Source: Nissolia schottii
Taxonomy: Eukaryota > Streptophyta > Magnoliopsida > Fabales > Fabaceae
NCBI GenBank assembly: GCA_003254905.1
Contig: QANU01074319.1
Location: 84,382 to 148,381, forward strand
DNA: 64,000 bases
Direction: 5' to 3'
Part shown: piece after piece, positions 58,501-62,514 of the stretch
Layout: each line of letters opens with the position of its first letter
Numbering within the stretch: the first letter of the stretch is position 1
Made by a program: the position numbers and the translations under genes
The notes under the pieces: generated by a model
Database searches by the model: none
Told to the model about the DNA's origin: nothing
Seen by the model: the letters and a program-made list of their open reading frames with translations, nothing else

Positions 58501-60607
58501 GTTAACAATTGTTTAACAAAAGGATTTATTTCAACAATAGTTAAGCTTTAAGGAGAAATGTAGAAGTTATAGTTTAAGGTGCCTATTTGCAAAAGATACA
58601 ATGTTTAGGATGGCTTAATACATTTTTCCCTTTTAATTTTAATTATAAATTATCACACACACACAAATTAACAGTAGGCCTGGTATGAATTTTTATGAAC
58701 TTTATTTTCACAATAAACCCAAACAAGCTTTGGTGTCGCCAACCCAGAAAATCTAAAGGCTAGAAACAAATTATTTATGTGGTTTCAAAAGTAGCTTAAA
58801 TTATCAAATTTTCAAAAGTTTATTCTCATGAGGGAAAAGAAAATTATCTATCAAAGTACTTATGCAGCAACTAGTTCAAAACCTCGTATCATTCCATCAC
58901 ATGTTCCTGAACTAAATACCAATTATCATCAACTTCAGATTACAGCTTCTTATTAATCCTATTTAGAGAGTGAGAGAGAAAAATTATAAACGCAAAGTAA
59001 CGAACAAGTAAAATGTACCGTCGTAATCTTTGAAGCTTTAGAGGATAATGAGATAACAAAGCCTACAAACACAAGAAAAGGAAGTAGAAAGCAAGGGATT
59101 AAAAGAATGAATTAGACAATAACAAATGAACAACAAGGTACTATATCATTGAATATCACTATTCTATAAGGCCTTAACCTTATGCTACAGTTCATGACTT
59201 GTGTGATAGGGGCAAAATCAAAAGGAACAGTGTGCAATCTGTTAGACTGGACCAGAGATATAGAATAAATAGAGAAATACGTCAAATGTATAATGATGTC
59301 AGGTTTGATCAAGGTGATCAATAACATGAGATATAGTATGAATTATGAAATGAAGAAGATGAATGAACAATGGGGGGAGGAATTTGACAAATCCTAGCCA
59401 CTCCCCAAACAGTGTTCTCTCACTATGCAAATATCTAACTCATCCTTTCTCCCCTACTACTTTTATTCACATATTTCCTAACAAGTGAGCTGACTCACCC
59501 ACCCATCCCCACCCGCACATGCACCCTGCACATGTACACACTCTTCCTAACTGTGACTTAGCTGATTTGGGCCTCCATTGGCCCACCTCAGTCTTCGGGT
59601 CTTCGCTATATGTATACTTGCCATACAAAAGGCTTATCACGATCCATCCACAAGAAACTTTACAGTTAAGTGTCCATATACATAATGGGCAGAGGCCGCC
59701 TAAAACAGCAAATAGAAGTTTTGAGCCAATTATCATATCAAGGAGAGGAGAAAAATACCTTATGCGTAGGCGGAAGCTTCCTAAAAGATCTTTCATATCT
59801 TCTAACATCCTCTTCTGCAGCATTAGGATAGCTGCATGAGAAGTCATTGAAAGAAATGGCTTGAATGTTACTTTCAACAAAAGAGATGATAGACACTGAA
59901 TTTTACACCATATGATAGAAAAATAATGACAACAAGTAAAATAAACAAATAGAACGGAACATGATAATTTACAAATACAGCCTAAGCATTCAATAGTATT
60001 TGAAGGCTTTCCATGTATATGAATGTATGTGCATTTGTATGTTTCAAATAACTTTTCTATCAAAAAAATTTAAATAGCTTTTCTATCAAAAATTTCAAAT
60101 AACTTCAGCTGTGGCAGATTGAAAATTTACAGTGATGCTTCTCTTATCAAAAAAAAAATATATTGCAATGCTTAAAGGCTTAAAAACCAAATAAAACTTT
60201 TTCAAAGTACAGCATGAAGAGGGAATACAAGTGCAAAATAAAAGCATTCTTCAATCGAAGCAACCTTCCCTGTTATAAAATTAAAATGAAAATGAACAAT
60301 GACAAAGAAAATAAAACAAACAATGGCTACTTTTATGTCAATGTATGATCACTGTTGAATATAAGTTGGGGCGGATTACTCTGCAATGAAATTGAGCATA
60401 AACAATGGAAATCGTTCTAATATTAATAATAAGTATAATACCCATTATAATTGATTTCAATCTTAGCATCATGTATTGGAGAGAAAAGAAGTCATACTTG
60501 AGGTATGCACTAATGATACGCCTAAGGGATTGGATCTCAAGGGCTTCTTCAAGCTTCAAATGATGACGTTGCTCCTCCTCCTCCTCCAAGTTGCTCACCG
60601 TAGACAT
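17527..60607 (-). CDS. Carnosine N-methyltransferase-like protein (N2227/CARNMT1 family), 18 exons over 43 kb
   Basis: SAM-dependent methyltransferase of the N2227 family; the animal member methylates carnosine to anserine. Exons 5'->3': 60607-60498, 59831-59759, 59062-59019, 46340-46298, 46196-45990, 45854-45738, 44837-44769, 39424-39380, 29154-29075, 28976-28912, 28828-28762, 28616-28503, 22995-22922, 18645-18548, 18416-18357, 18281-18213, 18127-18074, 17595-17527. All introns are GT-AG and every phase joins, giving 485 codons plus stop. The SAM motif [12 protein letters not shown] is at about residues 269-280, [10 protein letters not shown] is in exon 13, and FFIDTAHN is at about 379-386. 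The frame stays open for six codons above the ATG at 60607 up to an assembly gap, so the true start could lie further upstream. Introns 3, 7, 8, 12 and 13 (about 38 kb) hold mobile elements. No coding defect is visible, so it is probably functional. Plant substrate unknown. Confidence 0.93.
18646..20149. other. Intron 13, right part: microsatellites and unassigned repeats
   Basis: Contains (AC)n-rich DNA at 19027-19060 and an (AT)n tract at about 19502-19541. Between them are CCGG-rich blocks (ACCGGTGAACCGGACCG at about 19166; CCGGTCCGGTTTTTATAAC at about 19480) that look like the ends of an old MITE. No gene. Confidence 0.45.
20150..20860 (+). pseudogene. Copia reverse transcriptase remnant
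   Basis: Broken RVT_2 pieces in several frames: [11 protein letters not shown] (20371-), [19 protein letters not shown] (20490-), then [19 protein letters not shown] and [10 protein letters not shown]. Many stops and frameshifts; no LTR, gag or integrase attached. An old fragment, antisense to the host gene. Confidence 0.8.
21279..21552. mobile_element. Foldback MITE with long inverted arms
   Basis: Two arms of about 110-120 bp are imperfect reverse complements: AGTTAATG...TGTCTCGGTACCCAACTTAG on the left, CTAAGTTGACACTTTAATTT...CATTAACT on the right. A short centre lies around 21405-21430. Non-coding. The superfamily cannot be named, because no clean target duplication was seen. Confidence 0.75.
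21840..22550 (+). pseudogene. L1-type LINE 3' end (zf-RVT tail and A-rich end)
   Basis: Degenerate frames match the C-terminal zinc-binding tail of plant L1 ORF2. FLWQCK and the TTLWCI block at about 22240-22290 parallel NCLWQC and TIWCI in the larger LINE at about 57.1 kb. It ends in an A-rich tail (22537-22548). 5'-truncated, as is usual for L1. The part before 22190 is less certain. Confidence 0.6.
22922..22995 (-). CDS. Methyltransferase exon 13
   Basis: A 74-nt exon encoding [20 protein letters not shown], the GGDF motif common to the family. It enters in phase 2 and leaves in phase 1 at GTAG|GTAGGG; a donor four bases earlier would break the frame. It lies between two element-bearing introns of 5.5 kb and 4.3 kb. 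Confidence 0.92.
22996..25400. other. Intron 12, right part: no element firmly identified
   Basis: AT-rich DNA with short homopolymers. A 121-codon minus frame at 24436-24801 has no recognisable domain and is left out. Confidence 0.45.
25400..25670. repeat. Degenerate short repeat built on CTTTCCTGCCTCCAC
   Basis: The phrase TTCCTGCCTCCAC or a close variant recurs at least six times with nearby CAGACTTGTCA-like phrases, at irregular spacing of about 25-50 bp. It directly precedes a polypurine tract and LTR start, so it may be the 3' untranslated zone of the retroelement whose LTR starts at 25846. Confidence 0.5.
25693..25833 (-). mobile_element. RTE-clade LINE 3' tail inserted in a polypurine tract, 19-bp target duplication
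   Basis: Read on the minus strand it encodes the RTE tail (LIHVADS, WDKA) and ends in (TTG)n. The flanks are direct repeats CTTGAGRGGGAGTGTTAGA (25674-25692 and 25834-25852), 18 of 19 matching. That is consistent with target-primed insertion into the polypurine tract/LTR junction of an older retroelement. 5'-truncated to about 140 bp. Confidence 0.75.
25846..26067 (+). repeat. LTR (3' LTR or solo) of a Copia-type element
   Basis: Begins TGTTAGAAATAAATAATA after GAGGGGGAG and ends TTTCAACA. About 222 bp, with the usual TG...CA limits. The internal region upstream is not recognisable apart from the 3' zone. Confidence 0.6.
26157..28264 (+). mobile_element. Internally deleted Copia element with both LTRs
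   Basis: The 5' LTR (26157-26329) and 3' LTR (28094-28264) are 171-173 bp and clearly alike, with TG...CA ends. The primer-binding site TGGTATCAGAAG follows at 26330. A purine tract (GAAGGCGGG) precedes the 3' LTR. The flanking 5-mers GCCTT (26152-26156) and GTCTT (28265-28269) match at 4 of 5. The internal part is only 1.76 kb, so gag, protease, integrase and the middle of RT are deleted. Confidence 0.88.
26800..28086 (+). pseudogene. Pol remnant (RT and RNase H) of the deleted Copia element
   Basis: The RT N-terminal half at 26870-27344 ([33 protein letters not shown]) stops at TAG after LKQSPHA. The RT catalytic core is missing. A later segment at about 27480-27590 carries the [17 protein letters not shown] block. 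RNase H pieces at 27760-28080 include [24 protein letters not shown] and the YHERTKH motif. Several frameshifts and stops. Confidence 0.8.
28503..29154 (-). CDS. Methyltransferase exons 9-12 (SAM-binding core)
   Basis: Four exons separated by short introns (98, 83 and 145 bp). Exon 9 (29154-29075) has [20 protein letters not shown]. Exon 10 (28976-28912) has the glycine-rich SAM loop [17 protein letters not shown]. Exon 11 (28828-28762) has [19 protein letters not shown]. Exon 12 (28616-28503) has [17 protein letters not shown] and [12 protein letters not shown]. Phases are 0/2, 2/1, 1/2 and 2/2. The exon 12 acceptor (ATGTAAG|A) is weak in pyrimidines but is the only one that fits phase and homology. 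Confidence 0.93.
29520..29734 (+). repeat. 5' LTR of Copia A
   Basis: Matches the 3' LTR at 38896-39152 from about 29541 on, with an apparent deletion near its start. A possible primer-binding site (GGTACCAGAG) follows directly. Confidence 0.6.
29886..30735 (+). pseudogene. Copia A gag with CCHC zinc knuckle
   Basis: Frames at 30014-30325 and 30329-30640 form a UBN2-type Copia gag ([53 protein letters not shown]). They are separated by an in-frame stop (TAA at 30323-30325). The zinc knuckle C-x2-C-x4-H-x4-C ([14 protein letters not shown]) lies at about 30678-30720. Gag stops at the Copia B insertion. Confidence 0.8.
30739..35671 (+). mobile_element. Copia element B, full-length but decayed, nested in Copia A gag
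   Basis: The LTRs at 30739-30918 and 35502-35671 are similar (TGTTAGAATATG...CTCAACA). The primer-binding site TGGTATCTAGAG is at 30919. The purine tract TTGAGGGGGAG lies before the 3' LTR. The flanking 5-mers AATGC (30734-30738) and AAAGC (35672-35676) match at 4 of 5. At 4.93 kb it has typical full length, and the host gag continues across it. Most frames are interrupted. Confidence 0.9.
31440..35492 (+). pseudogene. Copia B gag-pol, multiply interrupted
   Basis: Gag (31477-31947) has [20 protein letters not shown] broken zinc knuckle (CTHFGR, stop, GHTIENC) lies at 32149-32190. Protease remnant at about 32415. Pre-integrase [18 protein letters not shown] at about 32790. Integrase (33110-33240) has [11 protein letters not shown] at 33952-34600: the catalytic YVDD reads YVDN (VVYVDNMV, about 34545). 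RNase H (34940-35490) has [16 protein letters not shown] and [11 protein letters not shown]. At least ten stops or frameshifts. Not functional. Confidence 0.88.
35677..36079 (+). pseudogene. Copia A gag end and protease remnant
   Basis: Continuation of Copia A after the B insertion. A Lys/Gln/Ala-rich linker ([17 protein letters not shown]) leads to [21 protein letters not shown] and then [11 protein letters not shown] (about 35928). There the protease active site DSGA has become DSEA. The element ends at 36079 against unrelated DNA. Confidence 0.75.
36080..37771 (-). other. Internal part of a reverse-strand LTR element, mostly unrecognisable
   Basis: Lies downstream (minus strand) of the primer-binding site at 37771-37760. 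The leader has typical 5' UTR-like sequence (TTTCTCCCAAAGC). There are GC-richer, low-complexity coding-like stretches, but no RT, integrase or RNase H domain that I can name. No second LTR was found at the left end, so the element is truncated. Three 51-bp repeats lie inside (36998-37146). Confidence 0.45.
36998..37146 (-). repeat. 51-bp tandem repeat, three units (17 codons each)
   Basis: The phrase AGCACCGGAACCAC recurs at 37030, 37081 and 37132 with GTGTAGGCA between the copies. The 51-bp period keeps frame. On the minus strand it would repeat a Pro/Trp/Phe/Cys peptide ([18 protein letters not shown]). It may be a protein repeat of the host element or plain satellite growth. Confidence 0.75.
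37772..38010 (-). repeat. LTR of a reverse-strand element with primer-binding site
   Basis: On the minus strand it starts TGTTAAGAATAAAAT at 38010. It has a TATA-like/poly(A) zone and ends near ACTTAACC at 37772. TGGTGTCAGAGC, a tRNA-Met type primer-binding site, follows at 37771-37760. It is therefore a 5' LTR facing left. Confidence 0.7.
38012..38225 (+). pseudogene. Copia A RNase H remnant
   Basis: [14 protein letters not shown] block with [18 protein letters not shown] (38029-38211), then a slipped frame with [10 protein letters not shown]. This is the Copia RNase H C-terminus. It is followed by a foreign insert and then by [12 protein letters not shown] at about 38845. Confidence 0.75.
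38228..38815. mobile_element. LTR-like insertion, type uncertain
   Basis: Interrupts the Copia A RNase H tail. A plus-strand stretch around 38265-38320 (CTAGAGGACAAGATG...) may be the C-terminal end of a Gypsy pol. The rest (from TGTTGGGTGATTATC at about 38323) is AT-rich and LTR-like. No inverted ends or target duplication were fixed. Confidence 0.35.
38896..39152 (+). repeat. 3' LTR of Copia A
   Basis: Starts TGTGGAAGTTG after AGCTTGAGAGGGGAG and ends near CTCTGATAG. It pairs with 29520-29734. Confidence 0.7.
39380..39424 (-). CDS. Methyltransferase exon 8 (45-nt micro-exon)
   Basis: Encodes [15 protein letters not shown], a strongly conserved family block just before the SAM domain. It is flanked by CAG| and |GTATTG and is phase 0 on both sides. 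It stands alone between a 5.3-kb and a 10.2-kb intron, so correct splicing depends on recognising 45 nt in more than 15 kb of intron. Confidence 0.92.
39650..41130 (-). pseudogene. L1-type LINE fragment, reverse strand
   Basis: Minus-strand frames include [40 protein letters not shown] (40815-40630), which matches the L1 RT C-terminal region. Further on lie EDEE/EFQP and FVARWNSSF pieces (40544-40299), and the upstream block [11 protein letters not shown]...WEGVWPHV (41150-41050) is less certain. Many stops. Same orientation as the host gene. Confidence 0.65.
41170..43394 (+). mobile_element. Copia fragment with internal deletion, hosting a Gypsy insertion
   Basis: An integrase piece (41184-41465: [42 protein letters not shown] end broken) runs almost directly into RNase H (41533-41985: [48 protein letters not shown]), so all of RT is missing. 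The last codons (KLGA...DLYAPS, stop) are split by the insertion at 41988-43169. An LTR-like sequence starts at about 43207 after GAAGGGGAG and ends near TTTTAACA at 43394. Confidence 0.78.
41988..43169 (-). mobile_element. Deleted Gypsy-type element nested in Copia RNase H
   Basis: Related direct repeats at 41988-42138 and 42807-42958. On the minus strand the 5' LTR runs from 43169 (TGTAAGG) to 42807 (TTTCA), 363 bp, and is followed by the primer-binding site TGGTATCAGTAGC. The 3' LTR keeps only its last 151 bp. The flanks GAGCA (41983-41987) and AAGCA (43170-43174) match at 4 of 5. The 668-bp interior carries a Gypsy gag piece ([20 protein letters not shown], 42524-42270) and a preceding [10 protein letters not shown] coil. 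Non-autonomous. Confidence 0.82.
44050..44230 (-). pseudogene. RTE-clade LINE C-terminal remnant
   Basis: The minus strand reads [49 protein letters not shown]. This is the Arg-rich C-terminal tail of plant RTE reverse transcriptases. Its first third is repeated after the N at 44346 because of the duplication there. Confidence 0.75.
44163..44529. repeat. 183-bp direct duplication meeting at a single N (44346)
   Basis: 44163-44345 and 44347-44529 differ by only about two bases and are separated by one N. This is what two overlapping contigs joined end to end look like, so it is probably an assembly artefact. Confidence 0.85.
44769..46340 (-). CDS. Methyltransferase exons 4-7, including a Cys-rich insert
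   Basis: Exon 4 (46340-46298) encodes [14 protein letters not shown]. Exon 5 (46196-45990) starts [13 protein letters not shown]. Exon 6 is 45854-45738. Exon 7 (44837-44769) encodes [17 protein letters not shown]. Exons 5 and 6 (about residues 91-198) form an acidic, Cys-rich segment (CLC, CSVC, GC, TC pairs) that I do not recall in the animal enzyme. Exons 5, 6 and 7 each begin and end in phase 0, so skipping any one would keep the frame. Confidence 0.88.
46354..46489. repeat. 61-bp direct duplication, period 75 bp
   Basis: 46354-46414 and 46429-46489 are identical over 61 bp (AAGCACAGCAAACAGC to ACATGGCCT). They begin 14 bp upstream (gene sense) of exon 4 of the methyltransferase. The spacer contains GGTGTATCTC, the reverse complement of the exon 4 acceptor region. 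Confidence 0.9.
46530..46760 (-). pseudogene. RTE-clade LINE tail remnant
   Basis: The minus strand reads [20 protein letters not shown] and NEKIKKDL, then a stop and degraded sequence. It matches the same RTE C-terminal block as 44050-44230 and 49523-49740 but is an independent, more diverged copy. Confidence 0.65.
46974..47846. mobile_element. Possible non-autonomous DNA transposon with imperfect inverted ends
   Basis: The left end (AGGTTATCAAACTTGATAG, GTAAACTC) resembles the reverse complement of the right end (AGGTATCAAAATTGAGTTG, GTAAACTC). Inside are AT-rich DNA and a (TA)n(CA)n tract at about 47316-47347. No transposase and no clear target duplication. Confidence 0.35.
47847..48235. 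other. Unassigned intronic DNA in intron 3
   Basis: Contains GAGT/GCGAG-rich phrases (TCGAGTCAAGCGAGTTTAG) that look like the end of another short repeat. No coding sequence. Confidence 0.35.
48236..49052 (+). pseudogene. Copia 3' fragment: RNase H and 3' LTR
   Basis: Closely related to Copia [40 protein letters not shown] and [10 protein letters not shown] blocks, then TTGAGGGGGAG. The LTR runs 48881-49052 (TATTAGAATAC...TTGTAACA) and resembles the Copia B LTR. 5'-truncated, with many stops. Confidence 0.82.
49523..49740 (-). pseudogene. RTE-clade LINE 3' end
   Basis: The minus strand reads [35 protein letters not shown] and [10 protein letters not shown], then stops and ends at a short CAACAA (TTG) tail. 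It is the most complete RTE end in the window and confirms the family call for the other copies. Confidence 0.78.
49745..50614 (+). pseudogene. Ty3/Gypsy integrase C-terminal region
   Basis: The broken plus-strand frame has [26 protein letters not shown] sequence, [19 protein letters not shown] and [33 protein letters not shown] and [11 protein letters not shown] follow. These are the Gypsy integrase core end and C-terminal domain. Stops interrupt it at 50023, 50106 and elsewhere. An LTR-like TGTCAC follows at 50615. Confidence 0.82.
50615..51180 (+). repeat. 3' LTR of the Gypsy fragment (end approximate)
   Basis: Starts TGTCACAGTTATTATG just after the Gypsy pol end (GAAGGGGGTAAT). A MITE is inserted at 50735-50897. 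The right end is uncertain, because no second LTR exists here. Confidence 0.5.
50735..50897. mobile_element. hAT-like MITE in the Gypsy LTR
   Basis: The inverted ends CAGTGTTATCAAT and TTTGATAACATTG match at 11 of 12 over the outer part. The body is made of TAGCGG/CCGCTA-like phrases. The flanking 8-mers CACTAGGG and CACCTAGG are similar but not identical. Confidence 0.7.
51950..53620 (+). pseudogene. L1 ORF1-like region (DUF4283-type)
   Basis: Broken frames include [34 protein letters not shown], then a stop, then [20 protein letters not shown] and [11 protein letters not shown]. This is the nucleic-acid-binding domain of plant L1 ORF1. An acidic, Ser-rich stretch (52744-53286, including [15 protein letters not shown]) follows. 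At least three frame breaks. No CCHC knuckle found. Confidence 0.7.
53648..57250 (+). pseudogene. L1 ORF2: endonuclease, reverse transcriptase, zf-RVT
   Basis: Endonuclease: [17 protein letters not shown] (53648), [18 protein letters not shown] (54055-), SDHFPVIL (about 54309). [16 protein letters not shown] (54971), [51 protein letters not shown], with the catalytic FADDT at about 55676 directly after an in-frame stop. The C-terminal zinc tail has CVMCG...HFLHCS (56900-56955) and [15 protein letters not shown]. More than six stops or frameshifts, so it is inactive. It is homologous to the 3' piece at 21840-22550. Confidence 0.88.
57397..59018. other. Intron 3, 5' part: no element firmly identified
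   Basis: AT-rich DNA with an A run at 57794-57811. An isolated GC-richer patch at about 58160-58375 is open on both strands (65-66 codons each) and is Ser/Thr/Pro-rich on the plus strand. No recognisable domain. Confidence 0.4.
59019..60607 (-). CDS. Methyltransferase exons 1-3 (N-terminal helical region)
   Basis: Exon 1 (60607-60498, ends in phase 2) encodes an acidic EEEEE start and [10 protein letters not shown]. Exon 2 (59831-59759) encodes [19 protein letters not shown]. Exon 3 (59062-59019) encodes [14 protein letters not shown]. This is the family's N-terminal region that packs against the SAM fold. Intron 1 is 666 bp and intron 2 is 696 bp, and neither contains a recognised element. 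The donor after exon 1 is AA|GTATGA. Confidence 0.9.
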
Positions 60608-60625
60608 GTCTACAACAGGTACTTT

Positions 60626-61581
60626 NNNNNNNNNNNNNNNNNNNNNNNNNNNNNNNNNNNNNNNNNNNNNNNNNNNNNNNNNNNNNNNNNNNNNNNNNNN
60701 NNNNNNNNNNNNNNNNNNNNNNNNNNNNNNNNNNNNNNNNNNNNNNNNNNNNNNNNNNNNNNNNNNNNNNNNNNNNNNNNNNNNNNNNNNNNNNNNNNNN
60801 NNNNNNNNNNNNNNNNNNNNNNNNNNNNNNNNNNNNNNNNNNNNNNNNNNNNNNNNNNNNNNNNNNNNNNNNNNNNNNNNNNNNNNNNNNNNNNNNNNNN
60901 NNNNNNNNNNNNNNNNNNNNNNNNNNNNNNNNNNNNNNNNNNNNNNNNNNNNNNNNNNNNNNNNNNNNNNNNNNNNNNNNNNNNNNNNNNNNNNNNNNNN
61001 NNNNNNNNNNNNNNNNNNNNNNNNNNNNNNNNNNNNNNNNNNNNNNNNNNNNNNNNNNNNNNNNNNNNNNNNNNNNNNNNNNNNNNNNNNNNNNNNNNNN
61101 NNNNNNNNNNNNNNNNNNNNNNNNNNNNNNNNNNNNNNNNNNNNNNNNNNNNNNNNNNNNNNNNNNNNNNNNNNNNNNNNNNNNNNNNNNNNNNNNNNNN
61201 NNNNNNNNNNNNNNNNNNNNNNNNNNNNNNNNNNNNNNNNNNNNNNNNNNNNNNNNNNNNNNNNNNNNNNNNNNNNNNNNNNNNNNNNNNNNNNNNNNNN
61301 NNNNNNNNNNNNNNNNNNNNNNNNNNNNNNNNNNNNNNNNNNNNNNNNNNNNNNNNNNNNNNNNNNNNNNNNNNNNNNNNNNNNNNNNNNNNNNNNNNNN
61401 NNNNNNNNNNNNNNNNNNNNNNNNNNNNNNNNNNNNNNNNNNNNNNNNNNNNNNNNNNNNNNNNNNNNNNNNNNNNNNNNNNNNNNNNNNNNNNNNNNNN
61501 NNNNNNNNNNNNNNNNNNNNNNNNNNNNNNNNNNNNNNNNNNNNNNNNNNNNNNNNNNNNNNNNNNNNNNNNNNNNNNNNN
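60626..61581. other. Assembly gap (956 N)
   Basis: Runs from six codons upstream of the first supported Met of the methyltransferase outwards. It hides the promoter, the 5' UTR and possibly more N-terminal coding sequence. Any frame reported across it is an artefact. Confidence 0.98.
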
Positions 61582-62514
61582 AAAAAAAAAAAGGCAAGCA
61601 TGACCCAACCGATCCAGCCAGGTTTAAGATGTAGCCAATCTAATCTAACAAGAAAATAACTGGTCTAGTTATATGGCCAAGTCACCAGGTTTCAAGTCGA
61701 TCCAGCCTGAGTCGGTTGAAATTTTACAACTATGCTTCCGAGTACTAACTAACCAGCAGCATTAGTCCAGCTCTTATAGAAGGATCAGGTTTTGGTCGTA
61801 ATTCGGTTCGATTAGACTAATCGAAAATATTAGTAAGCTAAAATAATTAAGGTCCAGCTTGAGTATGGCTTGATTTTGTAATGTTTTTGATAGTTATTAG
61901 GCTTGTTGTCCTTTTAAATTTTGCTCTCAAAAAGTAGTTTTCGATAAGCAGAAATTGTAAATTCTTTATAGAATTTTATTCTTTATTATTTTACTATAAA
62001 TTATTTAAAATTGTTTGTATAGATAAAAAATATATCAAATAAAATATGATATACCATGATTCTAGCTAAATTCTTTATATTTTTTATTATAAATTATCTA
62101 AAAGGTTAATTTTATTTAGAAATATAGTAAATATAGTTTAGTAAAATAATTAGTTTATTATAGATTGTCTTAGTGTTAATTAAAATAACTCACTGAAATA
62201 TAATTTAAATAATTATTTTATCAAAATAATTAAAAGTTCTAAATTTTTAAATATAAATAATCATATTAAAAGAATTAATTAGCAAGATATATACTATTTA
62301 TTGATCATATCAACAATAGAAAATAAGATAAATATTAAATATTTTAATAAATAATTTAATTTTTAATTAAATTTAAATAATGCATTATTTTATTATTTAA
62401 ATAATTATCGAATCAATACAATTTTAAAAATAATTTAACTCTTAGATCTAATAGTTTATTAAATAAGCTAATTAACAATATGTGTACTATTATAAAAGGT
62501 CCATTTATAAAAAT
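61582..62514. other. AT-rich flank upstream of the methyltransferase gene
   Basis: Starts with an A run. 61600-61850 has CCGATCCAGCC/TCGGTTGAAATTT phrases that look like a worn MITE. The rest is very AT-rich with no gene. Confidence 0.4.

Noticed and set aside
60338..61634. Five long frames crossing the N block on both strands
   Set aside because: They are open only because N cannot contain a stop. Only the 60498-60625 edge on the minus strand is real coding sequence.
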